Shown here: in pieces, positions 1-8,290 of the stretch | Layout: every line of letters begins with the position of its first letter | How positions within the stretch are numbered: position 1 is the stretch's first letter | Assembly: GCA_003569145.1 (NCBI GenBank) | Contig: BGOH01000001.1 | Location: 342,196 to 406,195, forward strand | From: Clavibacter sp. | Lineage (GTDB): Bacteria; Actinomycetota; Actinomycetes; Nanopelagicales; Nanopelagicaceae | Length of the DNA stretch: 64,000 bases | Reading direction: 5' to 3' | Notes under the pieces: generated by a model | The model's database searches: none | The model's input: the letters and a program-made list of their open reading frames with translations, nothing else | What the model was told of the DNA's origin: nothing | Made by a program: the position numbers and the translations under genes

Positions 1-1
1 C

Positions 2-316
2 GATTTAGAGATGGCTAGTAAATATGTTTTGGCCTTAGTTGATCCCTCACTTCATTACTTCTTAGATGACATCAAGGCAGAGTTTGAATTGACGGTTAAC
101 GAAATATTGCTACTAACTGGCAAGAAAGATATTTTGGCCGATCAAGAAATTCTTGCTCAAACTCTTCAAGTTCGTGATGCCTACCTTGCTCCCCTACATC
201 TACTACAAATTTCGCTGCTAAAGAAAGTCCGTGAAGGTAGCAGTGATCCCTTAAACACTAGAGCATTACTATTAACGATTAATGGCGTGGCAGCGGGACT
301 TAGAAATACTGGTTGA
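2..316 (+). CDS. ppc: Phosphoenolpyruvate carboxylase, C-terminal fragment (5' truncated by window edge)
   Basis: Phosphoenolpyruvate carboxylase adds bicarbonate to phosphoenolpyruvate to give oxaloacetate, refilling the TCA cycle in the cytoplasm. Only the last 104 residues are present; the reading frame is open from base 2 with no start of its own. The fragment carries the family's C-terminal core: a Y-x2-PLHLLQ segment, then LLKKVRE, and the terminal LTINGVAAGLRNTG, the carboxy-terminal signature that reaches the active site. The stop at 314-316 directly abuts the stop of the convergent pth gene with no intergenic DNA. The ATG at 11 is an internal methionine, not a start. Identity is secure; the rest of the gene lies upstream of the window. 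Confidence 0.93.
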   Translation, partial: DLEMASKYVLALVDPSLHYFLDDIKAEFELTVNEILLLTGKKDILADQEILAQTLQVRDAYLAPLHLLQISLLKKVREGSSDPLNTRALLLTINGVAAGLRNTG

Positions 317-934
317 TTACTTATTAAAGGCGTTCTGAGCCTTCTCAATTCCTTGCGTAATAAGTAGCTCAACGGCATCAATACCTCTTTGCAGGAATAG
401 ATCTAAATCTTTTCGCTCCGCAGATGAGAATGGCTTTAAAACAAAATCTGCTGGATCTTGCTCGCCGGTTGGCCGGCCAATACCAAGTCTGATGCGATAG
501 TAATCAGAGCTAGATAGTCCAGAGGTGACGCTCTTAAGGCCATTATGGCCATTATCGCCACCGCCATATTTAATTCGGATAGATTGAAAGGGTATATCTA
601 ACTCATCGTGAGCGATGATTATGTGATCACTACTTACCTTAAAGAAGTTAGCAAGAGAGCTTGTTGGACCGCCAGATTCATTCATATAGCAGCGAAGCGT
701 TGCTGCAATTAGCAAGACTCGTTGAGCGCCAACTCCAAGGCTAATCTCAGCAATATCTGCACGAGATTTGTGAGATGAAAACTTAACTCCAGCCTTTTTG
801 GCAGATTCTGATACTAAAGCTGCGCCAATATTATGGCGCGTCTTTTCATATTCTTTGCCAGGATTACCAAGGCCAATTAAAAGCCATCGGTTGGAAGAAG
901 CTCCACCTTTATCCTTGTTTGATCTGCCAAACAT
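317..934 (-). CDS. pth: Peptidyl-tRNA hydrolase
   Basis: Pth cleaves the ester bond of peptidyl-tRNAs released from stalled ribosomes, recycling tRNA in the cytoplasm. The 205-residue product has GLGNPG at 21-26, the TRHN motif with the catalytic histidine near 34, and the HDELD motif around 109-113 carrying the conserved aspartate. It is slightly longer than the usual 190 or so residues because of about 15 extra polar N-terminal residues, so a later start cannot be excluded. It lies 17 bp downstream of rplY on the same strand, the classical actinobacterial rplY-pth pairing, and probably shares its transcript. Confidence 0.95.
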   Translation of the reverse strand: MFGRSNKDKGGASSNRWLLIGLGNPGKEYEKTRHNIGAALVSESAKKAGVKFSSHKSRADIAEISLGVGAQRVLLIAATLRCYMNESGGPTSSLANFFKVSSDHIIIAHDELDIPFQSIRIKYGGGDNGHNGLKSVTSGLSSSDYYRIRLGIGRPTGEQDPADFVLKPFSSAERKDLDLFLQRGIDAVELLITQGIEKAQNAFNK

Positions 935-951
935 GGAGCAAGGTTAGCCCT

Positions 952-1596
952 TTATTTTTCTTTACTCTCCTCAGCAGGTGCACCTTCAGCAGGAGCAGCA
1001 GCAGCGGCTGCAGCTTCACCTTCAGCTGGGGTAGCAGCGACAGGGGCAACTTCTTCAAACGCCACGCGAACCGATAGATGGATAACAGTCATCTTTGGAT
1101 CGCTCTTAAGGATTACACCTTCAGGAAGTGTTACCTCTGATGCTGTCTTTGAATCTCCTGCCATCAAGCCTTCAATATCAAGATCAAGTGATGCTGGGAT
1201 TGCTGTTACATCGACTTCAACTTCAATGGTGTTATGTACGTGCTCCAAAATACCTTCTGGATCGTACTTACCATGGGTGTGAACTGGCACGTGAACTACA
1301 ACGCGCTCACCACGACGAACAATAATTAAATCAATATGCTCCAATGTTCCTTTAAGAGGATTACGAACGATTGACTTGGGAAGCACTAGCTCTTGCTTCT
1401 CACCTAAATCAACATTTAGAAGAACGTTAGAGGTCTTTATTGCTACTCCAACTTCGCGTGCTGGAAGAGAGATGTGTATTGGCTTCTCTCCATGTCCATA
1501 GATAACTGCTGGAACGCTGCCATCGCGACGGATTCTTCTTGATGCGCCTTTTCCGAATTCACTACGGAGCGCGCCTTTAATTGAAACTTCAGCCAT
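952..1596 (-). CDS. rplY: 50S ribosomal protein L25/Ctc (TL5 family)
   Basis: Ribosomal protein of the large subunit that binds 5S rRNA; the long Ctc/TL5 form is also associated with stress in other bacteria. The 214 residues divide into an L25 RNA-binding domain (about 1-95), a beta-rich TL5 C-terminal domain (about 96-185), and a low-complexity tail of Ala, Glu and Pro (about 186-214) ending in lysines and glutamates, which is typical of actinobacterial L25. The start is supported by an AAAGG purine run about 7 nt upstream of the ATG. pth follows 17 bp downstream. The GC-rich hairpin just upstream of the RBS is annotated separately. Confidence 0.95.
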   Translation of the reverse strand: MAEVSIKGALRSEFGKGASRRIRRDGSVPAVIYGHGEKPIHISLPAREVGVAIKTSNVLLNVDLGEKQELVLPKSIVRNPLKGTLEHIDLIIVRRGERVVVHVPVHTHGKYDPEGILEHVHNTIEVEVDVTAIPASLDLDIEGLMAGDSKTASEVTLPEGVILKSDPKMTVIHLSVRVAFEEVAPVAATPAEGEAAAAAAAPAEGAPAEESKEK

Positions 1597-1618
1597 TTTC
1601 TTGCCTTTCGTCGATAAC

Positions 1619-1631
1619 GGGGGATTCCCCC
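1619..1631. promoter_or_regulatory. Short G5/C5 hairpin in the leader of rplY
   Basis: A perfect GGGGG-ATT-CCCCC inverted repeat lies about 22 bp upstream of the rplY start, in the 94-bp gap after the EEP hydrolase gene. It is not followed by a U-tract on either strand, so it is not a standard intrinsic terminator. It could be a leader structure of rplY or an I-shaped terminator. Function is a guess. Confidence 0.3.
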
Positions 1632-1690
1632 TCGCCTTAAGTGATGCGAAGGCTACCTAAAGGCAATTAGAAGCGCAAAACCGGGCTCAA

Positions 1691-3052
1691 CTACCGCCTG
1701 AAACGACGAGTAATACGCCAGATAAGAATTAGCAGAATTACACCTGCTGCCAAATACCATGGTGTGAAAGCTGATTTTGCATGGCTATCTAGATCTGGAT
1801 CGATTGCTCCTGCCATTCTTGGTAATTCGATGGTTGAAACAACTCCGGCATGATCTGAAGGGAAACAAATCTTGCTACCGCAATTCCACACTCCGGATCC
1901 ATCTGGCCAAACATTGCCAATTATCTTTGAACTCACTGTGGCATAAACATTTTTAGTGAAAATATAATCTAGACGATCTGTAAATCCATATTGATTACCA
2001 AGTTGCTTAGCAATCTTTGCTCGCTTCTTATCAGGGCCATCTAGAAGTGCTGATGCTCCCCAGGTGAAGTAGCGCGCGTTCTTAGCATCAGGTGAAGCAT
2101 TTTCAAATCCAGCCTCAATCATGGTCGAGTAAGCGTTGCATTTAGCTCCACCAGATGTTGGACAAGTATCACTAACAACTGGTTGCTCACCTGGGTTAGG
2201 TTCATCAACTCCTCTTGGATCTCGATAATCGGCATTGAAATCGCCAAGGATGATAATTGGCATCTTGGCATCTTTTAGATCAGCAACTAATTGCTGAGCC
2301 TGAATAGCAGAATTTGGAATCTTATTCTCATCCCAGATTGACTCAAGGTGAGTTGTAATAACCCGAACCACTGAGTCTTGAACCTTAAAATCAGCCCAGC
2401 TGTATCCACGATAAATCTTCATCAATACTGGAACTATGGAATAACTTGCTTCATATTCGCTATTTCCAACTTGGATTATCTGAGATTTCACATCGTCTCG
2501 CACCAAGAGAGCATCGCCAATAACAAAGCCGCAGGCCGCACTATCTTGACCAAATATTGGATTAAAAACTTCTGGATCAACTACTTTAGTTAGGTAGGGA
2601 ATAGCACCGATTGAATAGCCTGGATTAAAGGCTTTGACGCCGTTAGCAGAGGCTATTGAGTAAGAAAGTCCCGCACTCTTTGTAGCAGCTATCAAATCAT
2701 CAAGGAAGTTATAGATTTCAACTTCTGGGCCAAAGAAGTCTTTCTTGCATCGCCAAGAAGTTGCCTCTTGAATCCCTATTATCTCTGGGCGATCTTGCAG
2801 GATTTCATTAGCTAATTTTGGAGCTCTAGCTTTGAAATTTGTCTGCTTCATCTGATCCCACATAAATTGAGCTGCGGCTGGAAAATTAGGAATCAAATCC
2901 AGTGCCACCCCAACATCTGCGCCAAGATAGATATTTCTTGACATCACTGTTATGCGATAGGGCTCATTTGATTGGGCAGGTGTAAGTGGGAGTAGAAAGA
3001 ATGCGCAGAGAAGAAGAGAGAGCCAGCGCAGCCTTGCTCTTTTAAGAATGGC
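1691..3052 (-). CDS. Secreted, membrane-anchored endonuclease/exonuclease/phosphatase (EEP) family protein
   Basis: A DNase I-like metal-dependent phosphodiesterase or phosphatase fold, probably acting outside the cell on nucleic acid, phospholipid or another phosphoester. From the ATG at 3052 the 453-residue protein opens with a basic, hydrophobic signal peptide (WLSLLLCAFFLLP). The EEP core motifs follow: MSRNIYLGAD, GIQEATSW with the metal-binding Glu, TTHLES, ILGDFNADYRDP, DRLDYIF, and a late PSDHAGV with the catalytic Asp-His pair. A single hydrophobic segment (WYLAAGVILLILIW) followed by an Arg-rich end anchors the C-terminus. An upstream ATG at 3094 in the same frame would lie further inside prs; 3052, which overlaps the prs stop by 11 nt, gives a normal signal peptide. 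The substrate cannot be told from sequence; some relatives are sphingomyelinases. Confidence 0.8.
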   Translation of the reverse strand, partial: AILKRARLRWLSLLLCAFFLLPLTPAQSNEPYRITVMSRNIYLGADVGVALDLIPNFPAAAQFMWDQMKQTNFKARAPKLANEILQDRPEIIGIQEATSWRCKKDFFGPEVEIYNFLDDLIAATKSAGLSYSIASANGVKAFNPGYSIGAIPYLTKVVDPEVFNPIFGQDSAACGFVIGDALLVRDDVKSQIIQVGNSEYEASYSIVPVLMKIYRGYSWADFKVQDSVVRVITTHLESIWDENKIPNSAIQAQQLVADLKDAKMPIIILGDFNADYRDPRGVDEPNPGEQPVVSDTCPTSGGAKCNAYSTMIEAGFENASPDAKNARYFTWGASALLDGPDKKRAKIAKQLGNQYGFTDRLDYIFTKNVYATVSSKIIGNVWPDGSGVWNCGSKICFPSDHAGVVSTIELPRMAGAIDPDLDSHAKSAFTPWYLAAGVILLILIWRITRRFRR

Positions 3053-4025
3053 CATCAAAGAGGCTCGTAACAGAGCCATCTTCAAATACTTCACGAATTG
3101 CTCTACCTAGAAGAGGTGCGATAGATAGAACAGTCAGAGTTGGAAATCTTGATTCCTCAGGTATCGGAAGAGTATTTACAACCACAACTTCTTTTACTCT
3201 GGAGTTAGCTAGGCGCTCTGCTGCAGGGCCAGAAAATACTGGGTGAGTTGCCGCAACAATTACCTCTTTAGCACCGGCGTCATAGAGCGCATCTATCGCT
3301 TTAGTTATGGTGCCAGCGGTATCGATCATGTCATCGATAACTACGCAGGTCTGTCCTGAAACATCTCCAACTACGCGTCCGGTAATTGCTTCATTTGGAA
3401 TTCTTGGATCACGTGTCTTATGAATAAAGGCAATCTGAGCTCCACCTAACAGATCGCTCCATCGCTCTGCCACTCGCACTCGTCCTGAGTCTGGAGAGAC
3501 GATAGTTAACCTTGAGCGATCAACTTTTGAACCAACGTAATTTGCTAGAAGTGGTAGCGCAAATAAGTGATCTACTGGACCATCAAAGAATCCTTGAATC
3601 TGTGAGGTGTGAAGATCCACTGTCATTAAACGATCAGCGCCTGCAGTTTTAAATAAATCTGCCATTAATCGAGCGGATATCGGCTCTCTGCCTCTATGTT
3701 TCTTATCTTGTCTGGCATAGCCATAGAAGGGAGCGATAACAGTAATTCGCTTAGCTGATGCTCTCTTAAGGGCATCAACCATGATTAGTTGTTCCATGAT
3801 CTGCTTATTTACTGGAGCAGTATGGCTTTGAATTACGAAGGCATCGCAGCCGCGAACGCTCTCTTCGAATCTAATAAATATTTCACCATTGGCAAAGTCA
3901 TATGCAGATGTGGGGGTAATTGGAATACCAAGTTCTGATGCCACCTCATCGGCTAATTCAGGGTATCCACGTCCGGTAAAGAGACGGAGACGTTTTTCGG
4001 AGCTGAGACGTAGTTCGTTACTCAT
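3042..4025 (-). CDS. prs: Ribose-phosphate pyrophosphokinase (PRPP synthase)
   Basis: Makes 5-phosphoribosyl-1-pyrophosphate from ribose 5-phosphate and ATP for purine, pyrimidine, NAD, His and Trp synthesis. The 327-residue protein shows the class I signatures: FANGEIFIRF near 44-53, the DLHTSQIQGFF flexible-loop and ribose-binding region near 138, and the PRPP loop VVIDDMIDTAGT near 216-227. It follows glmU with a 4-bp ATGA overlap, the conserved actinobacterial glmU-prs order, and overlaps the start of the EEP gene by 11 bp. Translational coupling through all three genes is likely. Confidence 0.97.
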   Translation of the reverse strand: MSNELRLSSEKRLRLFTGRGYPELADEVASELGIPITPTSAYDFANGEIFIRFEESVRGCDAFVIQSHTAPVNKQIMEQLIMVDALKRASAKRITVIAPFYGYARQDKKHRGREPISARLMADLFKTAGADRLMTVDLHTSQIQGFFDGPVDHLFALPLLANYVGSKVDRSRLTIVSPDSGRVRVAERWSDLLGGAQIAFIHKTRDPRIPNEAITGRVVGDVSGQTCVVIDDMIDTAGTITKAIDALYDAGAKEVIVAATHPVFSGPAAERLANSRVKEVVVVNTLPIPEESRFPTLTVLSIAPLLGRAIREVFEDGSVTSLFDGHS

Positions 4026-5443
4026 TTCGACCCTTCTTTCTTGGCTGCCGCTTCTGCTGACTTACTGCCTTTTCTCCTCTTTAATACCCAGCCGAGGATA
4101 TTAGATTGTCGAGCTCTTCCAATCCCTAGCGCTCCGGGAGGAACATCTTCAGTAATTACTGATCCAGCTGCCGTGTATGCGCCATCACCAATACTTACTG
4201 GCGCCACCAACATGGAATCACTGCCAATTCTTACATGATCACCAATTACGGTCTGGTGTTTTTCAACGCCGTCATAGTTAACAATCACAGTTGCAGCGCC
4301 GATATTAGTCTCTGTTCCAATGGTGGCATCTCCCACATATGAAAGATGTGGAACTTTAGATGCTGCTCCGATTGTTGAATTCTTAATCTCGACAAATGAG
4401 CCAACACGAACCTGCTCTGCAAGCACTGTTCCACTGCGCAGATGGGTGTACGGGCCAACTTGGGCAGATTCTCCAATTTGTGAGCTCTCACAATGAGATT
4501 CAAAGACTCGCGCCTGCGTTCCTACCTCGCAATTAATCAGAGTAGTTCGCGGTCCAATTACAGCTGCTCTTCCAATTTTTGTACTGCCCTTAATCGCACT
4601 ACCTGGCTCAATCGTCACATCGATATCAATTTCACTTGTTATATCAATCCATGTGCTCATCGGATCTGTAATTGTTACTCCACTTTGCATTAATGCATCA
4701 CAAATTCGAGCATTCATTATAAAACCGGCCTGCGAGAGCTGGGAGCGATCATTTATCCCCAGAATCTCAGTGAAATCTGGAGTTTCAAAGGCTACGACTT
4801 TCTTGCCCTCGGACTTCAAGATACCAATCACATCAGTTAAATACTCTTCTTGCTGCGCATTATTTTTACCTATTTTGCCTAGCGCTGCTACTAAATCTGA
4901 TGCGGCAAAAATATAGACCCCTGAGTTAATCTCAGAGGTCTGCTTTTGAATCTCTGTGGCATCTCTTTCTTCAATTATTTCTGCCAGATCTCCGCTTGCT
5001 TCTCGCAATACTCGACCATATCCACTTGGATCTGGCATGTTGGCACTCAATACAGTTGCGCTAGCTCCAGTTGAGACATGGTGTTTGAGCAAGTCTTTAA
5101 GAGTTGCTCCGGTTAGTAATGGAGTATCGCCAGCGCAGACTAAAACTGTTCCAGATGGATTGTGTCCAGCGAGCGCAATTTTTACAGCATGGCCGGTTCC
5201 ACCGCGAACTTCTTGATAGATCGTTTTAGCATTTGGTGAAATTTGATTTAGATGTTGGATTACATCTTCTTTATCTGCTCCAACTACAACTCTTAACTCT
5301 TTTGCTGCTAATGATTCGATTGCTTTGATGACATGTGCGATTAGAGATCGACCGGCAATTTCGTGGAGAACTTTGGCGCGAGAGGATTTCATTCGTTTGC
5401 CCTCGCCAGCAGCGAGGAGTATTGCGAGATCCAGCTGGTTCAA
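4022..5443 (-). CDS. glmU: Bifunctional GlmU: glucosamine-1-phosphate N-acetyltransferase / UDP-GlcNAc pyrophosphorylase
   Basis: Catalyses the last two steps to UDP-GlcNAc, the precursor of peptidoglycan. The N-terminal nucleotidyltransferase has ILLAAGEGKRM followed by AKVLH, GTGHAV and GDTPLL; the C-terminal half is a left-handed beta-helix of hexapeptide repeats with NYDGVEKHQTVIGDHVRIGSDS, the acetyltransferase site. The frame stays open upstream to 5554, but that extension runs through the tRNA-Gln gene, so it cannot be coding. I choose the TTG at 5443, preceded by a GAGGTGGGG Shine-Dalgarno-like run; this gives 473 residues, near the usual 450-480. The 3' end overlaps prs by 4 bp. Identity is certain; the start is likely but not proven. 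Confidence 0.93.
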   Translation of the reverse strand: MNQLDLAILLAAGEGKRMKSSRAKVLHEIAGRSLIAHVIKAIESLAAKELRVVVGADKEDVIQHLNQISPNAKTIYQEVRGGTGHAVKIALAGHNPSGTVLVCAGDTPLLTGATLKDLLKHHVSTGASATVLSANMPDPSGYGRVLREASGDLAEIIEERDATEIQKQTSEINSGVYIFAASDLVAALGKIGKNNAQQEEYLTDVIGILKSEGKKVVAFETPDFTEILGINDRSQLSQAGFIMNARICDALMQSGVTITDPMSTWIDITSEIDIDVTIEPGSAIKGSTKIGRAAVIGPRTTLINCEVGTQARVFESHCESSQIGESAQVGPYTHLRSGTVLAEQVRVGSFVEIKNSTIGAASKVPHLSYVGDATIGTETNIGAATVIVNYDGVEKHQTVIGDHVRIGSDSMLVAPVSIGDGAYTAAGSVITEDVPPGALGIGRARQSNILGWVLKRRKGSKSAEAAAKKEGSK

Positions 5444-5515
5444 CTCCCCACCTCTCTGCGCTCCTGGCCCTATTCTATTTAATTTTTGAGCTATCTCTTT
5501 CCCGCTTAATTCTTG

Positions 5516-5587
5516 CTCCTCCACCAGGTATCGATCCTGGACCCTGGGCTTCAAAGGCCCATGTGCTAGCCACTACACAATGGAGGA
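5516..5587 (-). tRNA. tRNA-Gln (anticodon TTG)
   Basis: A full cloverleaf can be drawn on the minus strand: acceptor arms TCCTCCA / TGGAGGA pair over 7 bp, the anticodon stem is TGGGC / GCCCA around a CTTTGAA loop (anticodon TTG, reading CAA), and the T-arm stem is CCAGG / CCTGG around ATCGATA. The discriminator base is G and no CCA is encoded. It lies between ispE and glmU, all on the minus strand. Some mycobacterial genomes also carry a tRNA-Gln next to glmU. Confidence 0.95.
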
Positions 5588-5634
5588 ACCTGAATTCTAT
5601 TGCCTCAGGCTGGATGCTCCATAACGCTCACTAT

Positions 5635-6549
5635 TTATAGGCTCTCTATCACCCGAGCTCCAGGTACTGGCCCAGATGCTCTAACCACATTACCCACTAC
5701 TCCGCTTGAGGTCAGTGCAACAACAAGATCTAGCGCATGATCTTCATGCTCTGCCAAAAATGCCACGCTAGGACCTGAGCCAGAGACAATTCCACCAAGG
5801 GCGCCATAATCCAGACCAACATCAAGAATTAGACGAAGCGCTGGTTTTAGTGAACATGCTGCTGCTTGCAAATCATTACTTAGCGCTTTACCAAGTTTAT
5901 TGCTATCTCCAGAACTAAGTGCTTGCAAGAGCGCATCACTAATTTGTGGTGGAGCAACTTGCAGACCTTCACGTAGGCGATCGCATTCACTATAAACCGC
6001 AGGGGTTGATAATCCAGAGCTAGAGAGAGCAAGAACCCAACTATATGTTCCTCGAGAAAGTACTGGAGTTATCTGATCTCCTTTGCCTGTTCCAATAGCA
6101 GTGCCACCGGAGATAGTAAATGGAACATCTGCGCCAAGTTCTGCTCCAATTTTTTCCATATCATTTCGTTTCAGACCAAGATTAAAAAGACTATCCATTC
6201 CAACTATTGCTGCCCCTGCATTAGCACTTCCGCCAGCCATACCACCAGCTATTGGAATTTCCTTTGTTAAGGTAATAGTTATTCCATCTGAAATACTAAA
6301 TTTCTTACGCATTAGCTCGACAGCTTTAACAGCTAAATTCTCTTTATCTAGCGGCAGATGATTATTAGTTTTTCCTGTCGATTGAACGCGTACTAGCCCA
6401 TCGTCATTTAGTTCAACTTTTACATCATCAAAGATTGAGACTGCTTGAAATACTGTTGCTACTGGATGAAATCCATCTTTTTGCAACGGCCCAACTGAGA
6501 GCTGAAGATTTATCTTTCCTGGAACTCGAACCAGAACATGGGCGCTCAT
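5635..6549 (-). CDS. ispE: 4-diphosphocytidyl-2-C-methyl-D-erythritol kinase
   Basis: GHMP kinase of the methylerythritol phosphate pathway; it phosphorylates CDP-methylerythritol on the way to isoprenoids (quinones, undecaprenyl phosphate). The 304-residue protein has the N-terminal GKINLQL segment with the substrate-site lysine and asparagine, the ATP-binding glycine-rich loop PIAGGMAGGSANAGA near 97-111, and the C-terminal GSGPSVAFL loop. The start at 6549 is supported by a TACCCT hexamer exactly 6 nt upstream, as for a leaderless mRNA. rsmA ends 26 bp upstream, and tRNA-Gln starts 47 bp downstream. Confidence 0.95.
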   Translation of the reverse strand: MSAHVLVRVPGKINLQLSVGPLQKDGFHPVATVFQAVSIFDDVKVELNDDGLVRVQSTGKTNNHLPLDKENLAVKAVELMRKKFSISDGITITLTKEIPIAGGMAGGSANAGAAIVGMDSLFNLGLKRNDMEKIGAELGADVPFTISGGTAIGTGKGDQITPVLSRGTYSWVLALSSSGLSTPAVYSECDRLREGLQVAPPQISDALLQALSSGDSNKLGKALSNDLQAAACSLKPALRLILDVGLDYGALGGIVSGSGPSVAFLAEHEDHALDLVVALTSSGVVGNVVRASGPVPGARVIESL

Positions 6550-6555
6550 GTGGTG

Positions 6556-6561
6556 AGGGTA
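6556..6561 (-). promoter_or_regulatory. Leaderless -10 hexamer for ispE
   Basis: TACCCT (TANNNT type) followed by 6 nt and the ispE ATG. Transcription would begin at or next to the start codon. Assigned by spacing and motif only. Confidence 0.4.
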
Positions 6562-6575
6562 TTACTACGGCGCTA

Positions 6576-7421
6576 TTAACGCCTATCTAATTGACGAGCA
6601 ATTGCCAGAAAGTCATCAATTGTTAACGCTTCTCCGCGAATAGTTGGCTCAATTCCTGAATCGATTAGCAGCTTCTCGGCCTGGGCTGATCCCCCGGCAA
6701 GATCTGCATAAATTGAACGCAGCATCTTTCGTCTCTGCCCAAATGCACGATCAACTAGTTCAAAAGTGAGCTTTCGTAGCCTTTCATCTCCTAAAGGTTT
6801 ATGCCTTGTGAATTTAACTAATGAGGAATCAACTTTAGGAACTGGCCAAAAAATTGAACGTGAAACCGAATCAGCTAGTTTTAGATCAGCCCACCATGCA
6901 GCCTTAGCGCTGGGGACTCCATAGATTTTGCTGCCTGGCTTTGCTGCTAGTCGCTCGGCTACCTCACTTTGAACCATAACAATTCCTGAAGTTATAGATT
7001 CAAACTTTTCTAGAAAGTTTAGTAAGACAGGCACAGAGATGTTGTAGGGAAGATTAGCCACTAATTTATCTGGCCTTCCCGCAATTTCATTTACTTCCAT
7101 AGCATCAGCATTAACGATTATCAGATTTTTCGAATTAGCCCCATGAGACTTAGCGGTGAGTTCTAATTGATCGGAGAGACGTTTATCTATTTCAATTGCT
7201 GTTACTTTATTACTGGCTTGTAGCAGAGCTAGGGTTAGAGATCCAAGGCCTGGGCCAATTTCAACTACATGATCACTTGATGTAATTCCCGCTAACCGAA
7301 CAATTTTCTGACAGGTATTGCTATCAATTACAAAGTTTTGACCAAGTGATTTTGTGGGGCGAAGGTCTAAGGACTCTGCAATCTGCCTAATCTCACCTGC
7401 GCCAAGTAAGGTGATGCTCAT
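6576..7421 (-). CDS. rsmA: 16S rRNA (adenine1518-N6/adenine1519-N6)-dimethyltransferase
   Basis: KsgA/RsmA dimethylates two adjacent adenines in the 3' terminal helix of 16S rRNA as a late ribosome-assembly checkpoint. In 281 residues: the N-terminal SLGQNFVID motif, the SAM-binding VEIGPGLGSLT loop near 53-63, the AIEID acidic strand end, and the catalytic NLPYNI motif near 123. The C-terminal segment has FGQRRKML. It starts with an ATGA overlap with the tatD stop. In mycobacteria the order is metG-tatD-rpfB-ksgA-ispE; here rpfB is absent from the gap. Confidence 0.96.
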   Translation of the reverse strand: MSITLLGAGEIRQIAESLDLRPTKSLGQNFVIDSNTCQKIVRLAGITSSDHVVEIGPGLGSLTLALLQASNKVTAIEIDKRLSDQLELTAKSHGANSKNLIIVNADAMEVNEIAGRPDKLVANLPYNISVPVLLNFLEKFESITSGIVMVQSEVAERLAAKPGSKIYGVPSAKAAWWADLKLADSVSRSIFWPVPKVDSSLVKFTRHKPLGDERLRKLTFELVDRAFGQRRKMLRSIYADLAGGSAQAEKLLIDSGIEPTIRGEALTIDDFLAIARQLDRR

Positions 7422-8278
7422 CTGATGAAGGATCCAAATACGCGCTCTGCATTATCACTAATTGCTCTGGTAAGAGTTGTTAGATCCTCTCCCCTACGCT
7501 CTGACATAAAGCGCAAAATGTGTGGAATTTGAGCAGGAGTGTTATGAGCCCCTCTATTTGGAGTTGGAGTTAGAAAGGGAGCATCCGTTTCTACCAGCAA
7601 GTTTTCTAGTGGAACATGCATTAGCGCTTCGTGTAGAAGTGGGGCATTTTTAAAGGTCAGCGTTCCTGAAAAAGAGAGGAGATATCCCTTAGCGACGCAC
7701 TCTTTGGCCATCTCAGCATCTCCAGAGAATGAGTGAAAAACGGTATGAGTTGGCGCCCCTACTTCATCAAGAAGATCTAATACTGCTCGGTGAGAATCAC
7801 GGTCATGGATCATGAGAGCTTTCTTATGAGCTTTAGCAATTTCAATATGCTTTTTGAATGAGTATTTCTGCTTATCTCTAAGGCTCTCTTCAGTGCGAAA
7901 GAAGTCCATCCCAGTTTCACCAATTGCGCAGACTCTCTTTTCACCAGCTAACCGATTAATCTCCTCTAAATCTGAATCAAGATCTTCAATTAAAGGAGCA
8001 TCGTTGGGATGAAGCGCTACAGCTGCTAGAACTTGAGTATTAAAATAATTGGCGCAATCAACTGACCATTGAGATTCCTTAACAGAGATACCGACTTGCA
8101 CTACTCGATCAATACCAACACTTCTTGCATCATCTAAGACTTTCTTAACATCATCATGATCGGCTGCTGCGCCGGTAACTATTTCAAGGTGGGCGTGAGA
8201 ATCCACACAAGTTGTGGGCAGTGGCTCTGGAAGTGGGGCAGCTCTGCGATCACTTTCGCGATTATTTCGATCAGCCAT
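7418..8278 (-). CDS. tatD: TatD family metal-dependent hydrolase (3'-5' DNase/RNase type)
   Basis: TIM-barrel metallohydrolase of the TatD family; characterised members are 3'-5' exonucleases active in DNA repair or nucleic-acid turnover. The 286-residue protein has the HxH metal motif in VDSHAHLE (near 25-32), the metal glutamate in AIGETGMDFF (near 118), the histidine in MIHDRDSH, FHSFSGD, and the closing LLVETDAPFLTP. About 24 polar N-terminal residues precede the barrel. It follows metG with a 12-bp gap and overlaps rsmA by 4 bp, so these form one operon. Confidence 0.93.
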   Translation of the reverse strand: MADRNNRESDRRAAPLPEPLPTTCVDSHAHLEIVTGAAADHDDVKKVLDDARSVGIDRVVQVGISVKESQWSVDCANYFNTQVLAAVALHPNDAPLIEDLDSDLEEINRLAGEKRVCAIGETGMDFFRTEESLRDKQKYSFKKHIEIAKAHKKALMIHDRDSHRAVLDLLDEVGAPTHTVFHSFSGDAEMAKECVAKGYLLSFSGTLTFKNAPLLHEALMHVPLENLLVETDAPFLTPTPNRGAHNTPAQIPHILRFMSERRGEDLTTLTRAISDNAERVFGSFIR

Positions 8279-8290
8279 TTGCTAAGTTTT

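Noticed and set aside
1619..1631. Intrinsic terminator at the G5/C5 hairpin
   Set aside because: No U-run on either strand; kept only as a possible leader structure.
5444..5554. Upstream extension of the glmU frame
   Set aside because: It runs through tRNA-Gln on the same strand and has no homology; the TTG at 5443 is a better start.
5335..5640. 101-codon plus-strand frame over tRNA-Gln and the glmU start
   Set aside because: Antisense to a tRNA and to glmU; composition follows the opposite strand.
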